64,000 bases of DNA from Luzula sylvatica (lineage: Eukaryota; Streptophyta; Magnoliopsida; Poales; Juncaceae), in assembly GCA_946800325.1 (NCBI GenBank), contig OX326957.1, positions 62,641,070 to 62,705,069 of the forward strand, given 5' to 3'. The notes under the pieces were generated by a model. It searched no databases, was not told the DNA's origin, and worked only from the letters and a program-made list of their open reading frames with translations. The translations under genes and the position numbers were made by a program. Below are positions 44,160 to 57,224 of the stretch, piece after piece. Positions within the stretch are counted from its first letter, which is position 1. Every line of letters begins with the position of its first letter.

Positions 44160-46225
44160 CTAGCATTACCCCCGCGCAATTGCGCGGGGCTGTTCGGGTT
44201 TATAAGTAATGTAGTTGAAAAAAAATTGTTGTTCGTTTTGTGTATGTGACTTTCTTTTTGTAATCATTATTATATGTGTAATTTAGTGTGTTGTGTGCGA
44301 GTGAAATTTTGTAGCAAAAATCGTTTGAAAATTTTAAGAGCCGGATTTCTTGAATAATTCAAACGGTTATTGCTAAAAAAATTATCTATATTTTATACTT
44401 CATAAGTAAAATAAGGAAAAAGAACGAATGAGTCGTCATGAAATTTATTAATAACATAATAGTTCAGAAAACATTGCTGAAAAAAAGATTGTTTTTAATT
44501 TCACAAATCTTTAATTTCGCTACATATTTAGTACAAATATTTTTCGTCCTTTGTGTGGTCGGCCAACAACAAAGTTTGATGATGTCATCGCTAACCGTTT
44601 CGTTCGAATCTTTAATTTAAATTATGTCATGATTATTCGCACATCCATGATTTGGTATATTTTTAACCCCCTAATTTTTTTTGGATATTATAAAAAATTC
44701 TCTATCTTTTCGTAAACTCCCAAAAAAAAAAACTCTTTACCAAACTTTTATTTTAAAATACTCCTTATGGATGATATTAATTTTTTTTTTTCCAAAATAC
44801 CCTCCAAATCTCATATGTAATAATTAAAACTTATTTTTGTTATTTTTTATTAATTTTAAGAAAATTCATAAACACTTCTTAACACGTAGTGATTTAAAAA
44901 AATTTAAATTATTACATATTTTGTTTATATAATTTTAATATTACATTCTTTATTCATAAAAAAACTAACATTAAATGATAATAAATAAACACCTTGCAAA
45001 TATATTCATAGAAAATATCTATTTAAACATCTATTTTTTATTTTAGTTTTCTTTTTATGTAATTTTTAATAGTTTTGTGATATTTTATTTTTAAATATTT
45101 GCAAGATGTTCTTTTATTAATATTGTTCAACTTATTATAATTTTATTTTATTTTTTCAAGAAAAATAATAAAGGACCAAAATGTAAATTTTAAAACTTCG
45201 GAGGACAAAAATGCAAATATAAAGGATCAAAATGTGAAAAAAGGACAAAAACATAATTTTTTTTTAAAAATATGACCAATTTGAGGCCCCTGGACTAAAA
45301 TGTAAATTTCAAAACTTCGAAGGGCCAAAATGCAAATATAAAGGACCAAAATGTAAAAAAGAAGGACCAAAATATAATTTTTTTTAAAAAAAAGTACCAA
45401 TTTGTAAATCAAAAAGGACCAAAATGGAAAAAAAAAAAAAAAATTTACAAACAGACCCCTGGTGACGTGGCTGCCTGGACTAAAATGTAAATTTCAAAAC
45501 TTCGAAGGGCCAAAATGCAAATATAAAGGACCAAAATGTAAAAAAAGGACCAAAATGTAATTTTTTTTCGAAAAAAGGACCAAAATGCAAATATAAAGGA
45601 CCGAAATGTGATAAAAAAGGACCAAAATGTAATTTTTTTTAAAAAACAGGACCAATTTGAGACCCCTGGACCAAAATGTGAATATTAAAATTTCGAAGGA
45701 CCAAAATGCAAATTTAAAGGACCAAAATGTAATTTTTTTTTTAAAAAAAGGACCAATTTGTAAATCAAAAAGAACCAAAATGTAAAAAAAATATTTTTGT
45801 TTTACAAATAGACCCCTAGTGACGTGGCTGCCTGGACTAAAATGTAAATTTCAAAACTTCGAAGGGCCAAAATGCAAATATAAAGGACCAAAATGTAATT
45901 TTTTTTCGAAAAAAGGACCAAAATGCAAATATAAAGGACCGAAATGTGATAAAGAAGGACCAAAATGTAATTTTTTTTAAAAAACAGGACCAATTTGAGG
46001 TCCCTGGACCAAAATGTGAATATTAAAACTTCGAAGGACCAAAATGCACATATAAAGGACCAAAATGTATAAAAAAAGGACCAAAATGTAATTTTTTTTT
46101 AAAAAAAAGGACCAATTTGTAAATAAAAAAGGACCAAAATGTAAAATAATTTTTTTTTTACGAATAGGCCCCTGGTGACGTGGCTGCACCAGGAGGCAGC
46201 AAATACCCTTGCATTAGTATATAGA
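44160..46225 (-). mobile_element. Helitron, non-autonomous, complete ends (copy H3)
   Basis: On the minus strand it starts TCTATATACTAATGCAAGGG at 46225 (host A before it) and ends in the perfect 20 bp palindrome CCCCGCGCAATTGCGCGGGG (44170-44189) plus GTAATGCTAG at 44160, followed by host T. This fits the 5'-TC...CTAG-3' rule and insertion between A and T. The body has an AT-rich part (44190-45160) and a repeat part (45170-46160) of GGACCAAAATGTAAA words. The motif CCCCTGGTGACGTGGCTGC recurs at 45456, 45813 and 46169, a spacing of 357 and 356 bp. No rep/helicase gene. Confidence 0.85.
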
Positions 46226-46983
46226 TAGATAGATTAGTCATTTTGTATTTTGTAAAATTGTTAGAACGCGATTTTTTTCTAATTATACTTCTTGGTCTTC
46301 AATTAAGTAAATAATGCAAAAAAAAATTAATCCTAATTTTACAATTCACCACTGTTACAGTATAATAAAATATGCTTTAATTTCTCCTCTGATGAATTAT
46401 AGATATTTATTCGGTTGATTATTTTCAATCGGTGTTTACATTTCTTCTGTGAAATTTTTTCTTCAATTGCTTGGTTCTTCAATTTTCTTCAATGCAATTT
46501 TAAACATTAAAATATGTTTAACAAGAAGCAATGTGGCCATAATTCAAATATTTCGTGTTTGGCAAAATGTCAATCAACAATTTTAAGATTTTTTTGTGCA
46601 TTTGGGTTGCTATGTTTCATCAGTAAATGTCAATCAACAATTTTGAACATAATGTTCTCTTCTTCTTTTATAAAATTTTTTTTGGAAATTAAAAAGAAAC
46701 CAATATTTTTTTAATATTGTAAAAAAATCTCTATATTTTTGGAAACTCCAAAAAACTCCTCTACCAAAATTTTATTTTCAAATACCTTATATAGAGATTC
46801 AAACTAACCATGAATGGTGTTGATTACTTTTGACAAAAATATCCTTTTATTTACATATGTAGTCAACAAAAAAATTATTAATTTAAAAAATTCTACAAAA
46901 AATTTAGCATATAATAATATTTTTTTTATTATATGTTATATTTTTTATATAATTTTAATATTTCATACATTATATACATTTGA

Positions 46984-47028
<45 letters not shown>

Positions 47029-47095
47029 CTGAAAAATTATCATAAATAATAATGAGATGAACACCAATATTAAAAGAACATCTTGCAAATATTTA
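46226..47095. other. AT-rich interval with a Helitron-family fragment and (TA)n
   Basis: 46680-46880 repeats words of the Helitron AT-rich zone (TATTGTAAAAAAATCTCTAT, AACTCCAAAAAACTCCTCTACCAAAATTTTATTTTC), so a fragment of another copy lies here. ATGTCAATCAACAATTTT occurs twice (46567, 46626). A (TA)n microsatellite covers about 46988-47025. Confidence 0.5.
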
Positions 47096-47450
47096 CACAT
47101 GCACATGCACACGCGCAGGCATAGAACGGAACTATAAGGGGGGCGAGTATAAGTACGTCTGTTACAATTGACCCAACACCTCTGCTAAAGAATGCTACTC
47201 CCCCTATTACTAGAGCAACAATCTATCTATTTGTATTCAAACTAAGAAAATTTAATTTTTAAAACAAATTTTCTCTGTATATATATGTATATATATATAT
47301 GGTGTTTTCAATTTCATAGGGGGGTCGGTGTATATATATGTATATATATATATATGGTGTTTTCAATTTCATAGGGGGGTCGGAACCCCCGCTAGCCCAC
47401 CCGCACGAGCGCGCGTGCGCGCGCGCACACACACACACACATTTCCATCC
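47096..47450. repeat. Small tandem duplication and CpG/CA microsatellite
   Basis: The words TATATATATGGTGTTTTCAA to CATAGGGGGGTCGG occur twice in tandem (about 47295-47332 and 47355-47386) and resemble the right end of the hAT MITE at 11215-11511. They are followed by GCGCGCGTGCGCGCGCGC and (CA)n to about 47441. No coding feature. Confidence 0.55.
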
Positions 47451-48174
47451 ATTTACTCATTTATCATATTCGAATACAACAACAAATTTCAAAATATCAT
47501 CTTCATATTATGACTTGACCGAAAAATGTTTTTCTTAACATCCTAATATTTTTGTTATTGAGGTAAAAATATGCCTTTCACAAAATTGGATTATGCTGTT
47601 ATTTAATACTTAAATTAAGAACATATTTGTTAATTGACAAGCTCCAATATTAAAATAATCAAATTATAAATTAAGATGTCGAAACATAATTTAAACTAGC
47701 AAAGATAAAATTCAAAATTAGTGTCGCGACATCAAATCTTGTGCGAAAAAAAAATGAGATACTAATACATAACCCCAAACCTATGTTGCAAGAATACGAC
47801 TACGAGTACGTATCCGGTATGATACGAATATGACGATATGATACGTTAAATAAAAATATAGGATTACACGAAGAGTAATAATAAATTTTATGATAAATAA
47901 CATGGGAGGGAGAAATAGTAAAATCCATTGATTAAATCCCATATCAGGAAAGTCTAAAATTATATGTACAATAAATGGGGCTATCTCAATTTTGCAATAA
48001 CCTCCATTGGGTGGGTGCTCTATGAAATTCCAAATTTCACAAAACCAAGAACTCTTCATCTCCTCTCTCCCTCCCTCTCTTTATATCAAACACACTAAAC
48101 CTATGCAAAATACATAATAATTAATCTCATTAATTAATTAATACACAACAACATGACTCCATTAGTCCTTCTCT
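47451..48174. other. Downstream region of the RMA-type gene
   Basis: AT-rich, with no recognised gene. The final 100 bp are probably the 3' UTR of the RING gene. Confidence 0.4.
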
Positions 48175-48744
48175 CTAAAACAAGAGCAAGCAAAGAAGGG
48201 CAAAAACAAAGAGAAAAACACAGATCTGATGAAGCGACTTCTCCACCTCCATCTCTTGTCTTCTCCTTCTCCCCACCGCCCCGAAATGATAAGGACTGCT
48301 ATATAAAGCTGCAGGCAATGCTCCTCCTCCTACATTCCTCATCACAGCCATTGCCATTCCCCCAATCACCCCGCCAGATATTGACTGGATAACTGGATAC
48401 GACTGCATAACTGGAGAGGAAACCGACACGTACTCATTCTGGACGGCTTGCTGCTGATTTACGCTCGTCTCTAGATGTGGTTTTGGGCGGCCGGGGATGA
48501 TTTGGCTTTGATCTTCACCTTTCTTAAACGACTGGCCACGGCCGTAAAGAGGAACGAGAGTGTCCTGAGAGAGAGAAGCTTTGCAAACGGGACATTGACC
48601 GGTGTGAACGGAGGTACGGCGGAGCCATTTGTAAATACACGGCCAGCAGTAGAGATGGCCGCAAAGCGTCACCACAGGCTCCGCCGCGAAATCGAGACAG
48701 ATGTTGCAGTCGAAACAGCCATTAGAGGTAGGTTGTTCTTCCAT
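48175..48744 (-). CDS. RMA1-like: RMA-type RING E3 ubiquitin ligase with C-terminal membrane anchor
   Basis: Single exon, 189 residues. A C3HC4 RING finger fills residues 10-55: CNICLDFAAEPVVTLCGHLY, then CWPCIYKWLR and CPVCKASL. The region after it (TLVPLYGRG) is the conserved extension of plant and animal RMA proteins. The C-terminus ends in a hydrophobic helix (ICVFLFVFALLCLLLF) reached by a Gly/Arg-rich linker, a tail-anchor arrangement. Family members are ER-bound E3 ligases working in protein quality control and, in plants, aquaporin trafficking under stress. Length and layout are normal. A TATA-like TATAAATGT lies on the minus strand at about 48881-48889, roughly 140 bp upstream of the start. 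Confidence 0.93.
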   Translation of the reverse strand: MEEQPTSNGCFDCNICLDFAAEPVVTLCGHLYCWPCIYKWLRRTSVHTGQCPVCKASLSQDTLVPLYGRGQSFKKGEDQSQIIPGRPKPHLETSVNQQQAVQNEYVSVSSPVMQSYPVIQSISGGVIGGMAMAVMRNVGGGALPAALYSSPYHFGAVGRRRRQEMEVEKSLHQICVFLFVFALLCLLLF

Positions 48745-48879
48745 GGATTAGGGCAGGGGAGACTGGGAAGAAGACAGGTCGGGCGAATTTAAGGAGAAGA
48801 TCTTTTTCTTCTGCACGAGAGAAAGGTAAAGATGGTGAGGTGAGATAAGACAAGTGGACAGTCGAAAAAATAAATACCT

Positions 48880-48893
48880 CACATTTATATCTG
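48880..48893 (-). promoter_or_regulatory. Likely TATA box of the RMA-type gene
   Basis: The minus strand reads AGATATAAATGTGAGG upstream of a pyrimidine-rich leader that precedes the ATG at 48744. Position and context fit a core promoter; this is an inference from sequence only. Confidence 0.45.
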
Positions 48894-51770
48894 AAACCGG
48901 TTTACCAAGAACCAGCCAATCATAACACTTCAGTCATACTAATTTAATGAATTCATTCAAGGTCTACCATGAACCATTACCATCTCAAAATATAACGGAT
49001 TAAAATGCGATAAAGAAAGAGATATTATTAACTGGAACCAGTCTACAATGGACTTAGCCAATGATGGAATGATATTTACCCTATTGGATGACGTGCCGTG
49101 TTTTTATTGGCAGGTCCATGATAAACCAGTACTATATATCGTCATGAAGGGTTTGGTCGTTGGGAAGGCATACAATGGGCGCAAGCGACCCACCACCCAA
49201 CTTCGTCCCAGAATTAAATAATACCAGCAAACATATTGACTAATTCAACTGTCACGTTGCCGCAAAAAAAATGTTACTTCTAATATAACATATATATTTT
49301 ATACAAAGTATATAATAGAGATAATGTTTGAAATGGATTTGGGGTAAAATAAGAGGTTCGGATCTTGTTCAAAAGATTTTGGACAAGAATTCGTCAAAAA
49401 TTCTTTTATAATTCACATAATGTAAAATTTGATGTTTAATAATTTTTGTAACACAAATTTATATTTAAAATTTTATATTATTCTAAAATTATAAAAAAAT
49501 ATATATTAAATTGTACAATTCATTTTAAAAAAAAAAAAATTCATGTAATATAGTTTTTAAATTTTAATTTTAAATATGACAAAAAAAATCAATCAATATG
49601 ATAATTATAAACGGCTTTGGACAAATTCTTTTGGACTAGACCTGCACCCAAATAAGAGAGGGAAAAATGAGATAACGGAGATGACGAGGCAATAATAATA
49701 AAATATATTATCAGGATGAGCTTTGGAATTTGAAGGTAGAATAAATATTTAAAATAGTTCCAACTTAGTGATGATAGAGATATCGGACCAATAAGAAGCA
49801 GATAGCAGTCAATGTTTTCATGGGTCCGATTTAAACCATGTGTTTGTTGTATTTAACTATTTATGATTCTTTTCTTAAAACCATAAAAAGTTAAAAAACA
49901 CTCTTATCACGTTGCGGATAATCACCTCTATCGAAAATTAATTATTGGTCGAATGATATACTAACACGTGTCATCGAAAAAAAAATATTTTAGAAAATTA
50001 ATGGGTTTAAATATATATATTGGACATAAATAAATATACCAGCAATGAGAAAGCTTTATTATTATTATATTCTTGCTTTACAAATTAAATACGTATAAAA
50101 TCAATAAAAAAAAACAGGTCCCCATTCATATCATATCATCGTAAATACGAAACTAAATGAAAGTGTGGAGTGTGGACAATATTATTCTGAAACAACATGG
50201 GAGGTATATCATAAATGCGAAAGAGAAATGACAAAAAAAGACTGGTAGGAGAATGTCATGAGAATTAATTGAATTTTGGCCATTTATACTATACTAGAAA
50301 ATGTACAAAAATATTTATCAGATAAGCAGAGAATTAAATTTAATTAAATTTTGTCTAAACAACCTCTCTAATGACATAAGGAATCTTTAGTGTCCTAATT
50401 ATACCAAAACCTCTGATAAAATTAAACCTCAAATTAAGTAAAGTTAGACAGGACAAATCAGACCATATCTATCAGAATAAATACGTATCTGTTTCATGGA
50501 CTTGGTACCAACCAAATTGTACGAATTTTGGAGCATTCCCAACATTTCAAGCAAATTAAATTAAGATCAGATTAGATTAGATTAGATGAGATGAGATTGA
50601 TCATTATTATATTGCTTAGAAATCTTAAAACGAGATTAGCAAGGCCAGCGTGATCAATTAAACAAACACCACGATGAATTTTTTTATTAAGCAAAACCGT
50701 GTGGAATTAATAAAGGAAACTATCTAATTCAAACTTCTACAAACACTTTCAAAGTTCAAACCCTATATACCTCAAAAAATAGGGGACAAAATAAAAAAAA
50801 AACAGAGACGAATGCAACGATTTTAAATTCGAAGTAACCCTAAGTTAGATTCAGAGAAAACTCGTCCAAAAATCTCAGAATTCAAAGATCGGAGATGTAA
50901 AACCTCGACGGAGTTAAAATTAAATCAAATTCATCTACTGATTGAGAATAATTAGGCAACAGTAAGAAAAAACAGATCGTTTACCTTGATTGATCAGAGA
51001 ACTCTGTATATATCTACGATCAAGCCTTGATTAATTATTATTAACGTCTCTTTCTCTTTTTTCCTCCCCTTTTTGAGTGAAATTTTGGAAGAGATAAAGC
51101 AAAGCCGTCGTTTGAGTCGTCGATGTCAGCTAGATAGGTTAATAAAGCTCAGGATAATAAAGAGAGGAAAGAGAGAGAGATAAGACAGGTTAATTAATTT
51201 TTGTTTTTATCCGTGGAGAGCAATTATTATGTAGGTAAAATAGTTAATGGACGGTCGAGATTAAAGCTCTTTTTATTAATAAAGCTTGGGATATTGTATT
51301 TGTGTTTTACCGGCCGCGCGTTTTTATAGTTTTGTGGTCTCCAGTTTTTAACTACTGGAGATGACGTTGCCTCCGGTTGTTGCTTGTCGCTTGATACTTT
51401 CCGCGGATAAAATCAAATTTTCTGTTTTTGTCCGATTCTCTCTCTTTGGTACTTGATTTTAATGCTTTCGTTTCCATCCATAATATGCTTTCTTCTAATA
51501 AAAAGTTGTTTGTAATTAATATCTTTTAGAAATAACAATTTCACAATTTTTTTTTTAGTTAATGATATTAACAGGAAATAATATTATTGAGAACAGTAAA
51601 TTTAAACTTGAAATGATAATTTTATTTTTAATTCATGTTAAATTTAAATGAAATTTTCTGTATCTAGTATTTATTTTTCCTGTCAATATCACTATCCTTC
51701 TCTTTTATGCGTTGCTTTCTTTTATGACATATTTTATATTTACAGGCACTCAAACCAGATAACGATTAAA

Positions 51771-51828
<58 letters not shown>

Positions 51829-52112
51829 TGAAATTATAAACGAGGGAAAAAAAATTAGAAACTTATGTGGAATACATATATGAAAATTTTGTTAAGATGG
51901 TTATTTTCTTAACAAAGAGAGAAAAACTAGTAAACTTGAAAAAATCAATTATAATACCGAAATTCATTGAGATTTTAAATTATAAATAAAATAATAATGT
52001 TTGTTTAAATTCGTTCTGAAGGATTTAATAAAAATACTCCGTAAAGTCTAATTTTTTTTATCAGTATAGGAGAGAATCTCAAATTTTCAACATAGAGAAA
52101 GAGGGGAAAGAC
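48894..52112. other. AT-rich intergenic region with possible MITE and microsatellite
   Basis: 49336-49655 may be a MITE: left GGTTCGGATCTTGTTC and right (complement) GGTGCAGGTCTAGTCC both run into AAAAGA(A/T)TTTGGACAA-like words. At 50992 a donor-like AAG/GTAAAC on the minus strand follows a pyrimidine-rich leader (51040-51110), which could be a 5' UTR exon of an unidentified minus-strand transcript. A long (TA)n tract covers about 51775-51826. I see no coding gene. Confidence 0.35.
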
Positions 52113-52116
52113 TGAG

Positions 52117-52987
52117 GGTCCGGGGATCGTGTTATGCGCAAAACACGGAAATTGGTGTTTTGCACATCTCAACCGTTCATCTGAAAAGTAAAAATCTATG
52201 ATAAAACAGATTCTAACTCTTATCATTTGACTACAAATGAAAATAAATCAATTACCATAATTCATATGAAAATGAATTAATGACCTGAATTTTTTTCCTT
52301 GTCAGCGCCATTTTATTTTTCTTTGATCTTTGTAAGAAAAGGACAAATAAAATAATTAAAATATTATAAAAATCATAAATATTAAAAAGAATCAAACTAA
52401 ACAACACCCATATTTTGAAAACTTGTTACATTTTTTTTCAAACTCTTTTTCTAAGATAATATATTCAACGGTTGTATGATTATATTTTGCAATTGTATTG
52501 TCTATTATTCTTTAGCATAATATTAATTTCTATTTTACTTATTTATTCGAATTATGTTTTCAAATCCTTTTTCAAACACACTATGTTTCTTTACGACCAA
52601 TAAATTTATTATTTTAGAGTATATAACATAAATATGTACAAAATAAATCATATTATTTATGTGCATGGATGATAATTATGTTTTTAATTTGTTTATGTAT
52701 TTTTTTAAAATTAATTTGGTTGAGTGAGAGTTCATAATATTTGTTACATATTATTATGAGATAACATCGTATTTAAACTCCAAGTTTTTTTGTGAATAGT
52801 CTTCAACGAAAAAAAGCACTAGCGTGGAATACTAAGGCAAAAAATTAGGTGATGACTTATTTTCCATTTGTAGTCAAATACTGGAGTTAATACCCATTTA
52901 TCAGATATTTGATATTTTTTTTTGATGAACGGTGGAGATGTACAAAACACCAATTTCGATGTTTGTGCATAACACCGTCCCCAAACC
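52117..52987. mobile_element. Long-TIR element, probably MULE-like
   Basis: The two ends are inverted repeats over at least 70 bp: left GGGTCCGGGGATCGTGTTAT, right (complement) GGGTTTGGGGACGGTGTTAT, both continuing AAATTGGTGTTTTG(C/T)ACATCTC(A/C)ACCGTTCATC. The words TTTGACTACAAATG (left) and CATTTGTAGTCAAA (right) extend the pairing. Flanks AAAGACTGA and AAGGACGGA match at 7 of 9 positions, a possible decayed 9 bp duplication. No coding capacity. Confidence 0.7.
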
Positions 52988-52989
52988 CA

Positions 52990-55037
52990 AGGACGGAACT
53001 AGTTTATAGGAAAATCATATGTGTTATTCTAATTTATAAGTTAAAAATTGTATTGAATTATTCGTTCTCGGTCTTCCTATTATTTCATCCTGGTTCCGTC
53101 TCTGCTCGAATCCAAAGATTGAGTATTACTGATGAATGATGATATACATCTTCTCTAAAATTAACTAGTATGATTGATATGTTGACATTAGAATTAAATG
53201 CTAGTGTTAAAGTATAACTATTTAATTTTTGTCATCCTAGATAGAATAAAAAGAAAAAATAAATCTATTGTTTCACACATAATTAATGTATGTAATATTT
53301 CTGATATTTATTGAAACAAGACGAGAAACATGAAAGAAAAATATGAGATTTGTTCCCAATTCCCATCGATTATGAGAGAGATAGCTATAACCTATCGATG
53401 ATCGAGACTGAATTAAAGGAATTAACAAATAATTTGTTAATATTATTTTGATTAGTTCCATCTAATTCAAAATAAGAAAGATACATTGATCAAACACAAC
53501 GTTTACGTATTATTATACATAACTATTAACCAACACGCATATCATAAAACAAGTGACTAACTACTAGATTGCAAATTGTCCGATAGGGTACGGTGACATA
53601 TCATTCATTTAATTATTTTGGTGGTTAGGGTGTCTTTGTAGGATTGCTCACGATGTACGAAATATGATCATTGCTAACTTCAAATGAACCTCCAAAGTTG
53701 CACGATGAACATAACTTGGTTATTTCAATTATTAGAGTATTAACCACCAATAATTAGTGAAAGAGAAAAAAAATAAAAAATAGGAAGTCATTTCAGAAAA
53801 ATTTCGTCGAGATTTCTAGAAGATTTCGGCACAATCCCGGCAAAACGTTATTCGTGTTGGCATACGTAGAGGTGTTTTTTGCAGCAAAGAAATTTACGTG
53901 GTTGAGGAACAAGAAATAAAAAATCAACTTCCGACATCGATTTGGAATGTGTTCATCAGACCATTCATAGCAGCAGATAATTTTAATTTTTCAAATAAAC
54001 TGCAATATATTTCAAAAAAGTATGATATCACAAAAAAAGTTTCGTTGGTTTTATGGATAAATACTAAATGGTAAACACTTGCTATCTGTTTAATTTACCA
54101 AACTTCTTAGTTTGGACATATCTTTATTCAATTTCCTGATGCCAGATCATCACAATCATTTCAACAATTAGAATATTATATGTGGCCAAATATGAATCAT
54201 GAATTAACATCATTATTGATTTGTTATGATTATGTTTTATTTGTAGACATTTATGTGTCACTTATTTTATACATAATTTTGAGTAATTTAACACTAATAA
54301 ATTAATATATAATAGCATAAAACATACATCAGATATCGGATATTATTAGTATTTTTAACATATAATTTTAAAAAATTATGAAATATATTCACTTGAATTT
54401 AATATTTATTTTGAGTTACATATTACATTATTACTATATATATCCAATATTGTTTTTATATCTTAAAATTATGAAAACAATTATGTAAGAAAATACAATA
54501 TCAAACTACGTATAATTATATTAGTGATTTTTATTAGTGTTTTTAAAACTATAATTAAAAAAAAATGTACGTACTGCTAAGTATGTTATAACTGTGTCTG
54601 TACTAAAAAAAATTCGGATTAACCTTTTAAAATATTAATAAATGAAATATATTAATTTATTAAACACAAATAACTTCTACAACTGATAATTTTTTTTTCA
54701 ATAATGAACATGAAAGATAATATTTACTTGAAGTCGACATAAATAACTTCTTGAACTTTTAAAATGATATTATTCTTATTTTTAATATGTAAATTGAAAA
54801 ATATCATATAATTTTACTTTTTTTTATCTATTTTCACGCATGTTATTTTATTATCTTAACATAATTTTTTTTTGCATATCGTAGTATAATACTAAATAAA
54901 TATTTCTCATTGTGTCAGAATAAAAAATAGTAAATACTATACTAATTTTGTCATCATCGAACTTCTTTACTTAAAATGATTTTTATTTTCAAAAAGTTTT
55001 ATGTTTGTTCTAAATTTTTTAACATTAAATATTATTT
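52990..55037. other. AT-rich intergenic sequence
   Basis: No gene, repeat boundary or RNA recognised in this 2 kb, apart from low-complexity AT stretches. Confidence 0.4.
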
Positions 55038-55047
55038 GTATGACAAT

Positions 55048-55228
55048 CAATAATCATAGACACCTAGATTTTTTATCTAGATTTTCACCTAGAAATACAC
55101 GTGGCAATCAAATTTAGAATTTCTAAAAATTTATTTCCATTTAAAAGTTTAACGTGACTGCACTGTGATTTGCCACGTATACTTCTAGATGAAATCTAGG
55201 TGCGAAATCTAGGTGCCTATTATTATTG
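55048..55228. mobile_element. MULE-type MITE of ~180 bp, copy 2
   Basis: Same family as 43705-43883. Ends CAATAATCATAGACACCTAG and (complement) CAATAATAATAGGCACCTAG, with the perfect 10 bp duplication GTATGACAAT at 55038-55047 and 55229-55238. Confidence 0.88.
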
Positions 55229-55782
55229 GTATGACAATACAAATGAAACAAATCCGTTCGAAGCGCGAGTAATCTCCTAGTAGATCTCAAATTCCATCTC
55301 AGCTTGATAAGTATTCCGCTAAACACTACACTTTCGTCCCTGTCCGAATCCAATCTACCAGATAGTATAACAATATAACACAATCATCATCAATTCATTA
55401 GATCATTCACTCATCAATATCAACAAATATAAAGTGAATTGCAAGAAACACTGACTGTAATATCACTTCAAATTTTGTGTTTATTTTGTTGTTGTTGGTA
55501 TGATTTTCTTGCTAGTATCATCTTGTTCTTGTAGGAATTTCTCTTTTGTTATATGAGAATCGAGATTGATGAAATATTGGATTGACGAGTAAAAAATCTT
55601 ACTGTTCATATAATAGTGATATTATCCATAATTATGAATTATGGATTATGGATTGTTCTATTTGTTACAAAGTTCACCATAATCAACAATAAAAAGAGAC
55701 ATCCATGGGAGGGATGAGGAGATTCACTTTCTCTCTCTTTCCGAAATAGTGAGAAATACATGGGATTAAGAGAGACAAAAGA

Positions 55783-55949
55783 TGCTAATGGTACCATAGA
55801 CTAGATGGTTGAGTGTCCAGCACAATAAACTCTCATGTTGCAGATGTTGTGGGTTCGAAACCCGGCGGCATCAATATAAAAAAAAAAGAAACCTATAGTG
55901 GTCACGATTCGTGGCCTAGGATTCTCTTCAAAAAAAAAAAAAAAAAAAG
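55783..55949 (+). mobile_element. tRNA-derived SINE, second copy
   Basis: Plus-strand head CATAGACTAGATGGTTGAGTG (A box) and TTGTGGGTTCGAAACCC (B box), then a body with an internal A run and a terminal poly-A (55930-55948). The flanks AGAGACAAAAGATG and AGAAACAGAAGGGATG may be a decayed target duplication. Related to, but not the same subfamily as, 43912-44051. Confidence 0.65.
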
Positions 55950-57224
55950 AAACAGAAGGGATGAGGGATATGCATGTGTATTATTCGGATGAATTGGAAA
56001 AATACAATATTGCTGTAAGATACAATGGTTATATAGAAGTAGTTGTATAAATTATGTAATTATGATTTTTGTTTTGAATTGATATTTTTGAGTATGAACA
56101 AGTCATATGAATTTAAATTGGTAATTAAGTGTTAAATTTTAATTGATGGCTGAATTGGAATATTTTTTTGTATGTAATCTGCTATATTGGTACTTCTCCA
56201 ATTCTTCGATGTTATTGACATGATTTTAGCAGCCTAATTTTTCTTTTTTGGTATTAACATGACAATTTGAAGATTTTACTGAATCCGACTCTCATCTCCA
56301 CACAACAATTTGTTCTTATTATCCCCATTTGAAGCGATGACACCTGCACTAATGACGTTTTGCTCTAGCAACATCTCGTCCTCAATCGCCCCTTTGAGTT
56401 GCAAGTTTACTGATGAAGCTTCACCAAAAATAACTTTTATAGTTCAAGCGAGTTTGAAATCGCTTAGCCATAACGATTGCCAAGGTAACGATTGACATAA
56501 CAATGTAAAGTAAATCTTTACGGCAAACTAAATCTTCAGATGTCCCCCAGTGTGGCGAGTTTCACTCGCAGATTGAAGATGTTTTCGTCCGATTTTTCAA
56601 TGCCATAGCGATTGCCATTAGGATGCTTGGTTGATACTTTTTGATTTCCCCCTATATTTTAAGTATCTTAGATTGAAATAAAATAAATGTATTATTATAT
56701 ATTTTTTTTGGTAAACAATTACTCTTTGTTATTTTTTACTTAGCCACTTCAAATGAGCTTTATAACTAACAAAAAAGAAAATCATGCAAACTGGAAGCAA
56801 GTGTGATATGCATGTCTATGCATGCATGCATATGGAATGAAGCTGAATCATGAAAAGTTAGAAGATTGAAATGCAGAAAATATTTTTAATATACTTCTTA
56901 ATTTCAAACTTTTCTACAAGGACCTAATTTGCTGTGTGTGACTTAATTGTGTTTCTCCTCGAATTTGTGTTGAAATCATATTTGTTATATATAAAATAAA
57001 ATTTCGCATTTCCAAACGAGGTCCTAAAATAAGTTCATACATAATTCTTCAAACAAATTACAAAAAAAAAAAAAAAAAAAAAAATTATCCGGTTTGCAAA
57101 ATACAAAGACAAACAAATTAGCAAAGAAACATAACCTTTAATTTATTACATCATTATTACGAATCCAAACATCCTGATAACTATCTACACAGAGCTATCA
57201 AGAGAACCAACTCTTTAACTCACC
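55950..57224. other. Intergenic region downstream of thioredoxin m
   Basis: Mostly AT-rich, with a poly-A run at about 57061-57083. A less AT-rich block at 56290-56620 has an open frame on the plus strand (MTPALMTFCSSN...) but no family I recognise and no splice context; it may be a decayed gene fragment. Confidence 0.35.

Noticed and set aside
45227..46189. Several frames of 60-94 codons (ILVLFFKKNYILVL words) on the minus strand
   Set aside because: Translations of the GGACCAAAATGTAAA repeat of the Helitron, not proteins.
50540..51130. Possible microRNA precursor with an intron-containing leader
   Set aside because: A fragment AAAGCTCAGGAT near 51146 recalls miR390, but the match stops after about ten bases and no complementary arm is present; I saw no other known microRNA.
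56310..56495. Plus-strand frame starting MFLLSPFEAMTPALMTF
   Set aside because: No family recognised and no splice or promoter context; kept only as a possible decayed fragment.
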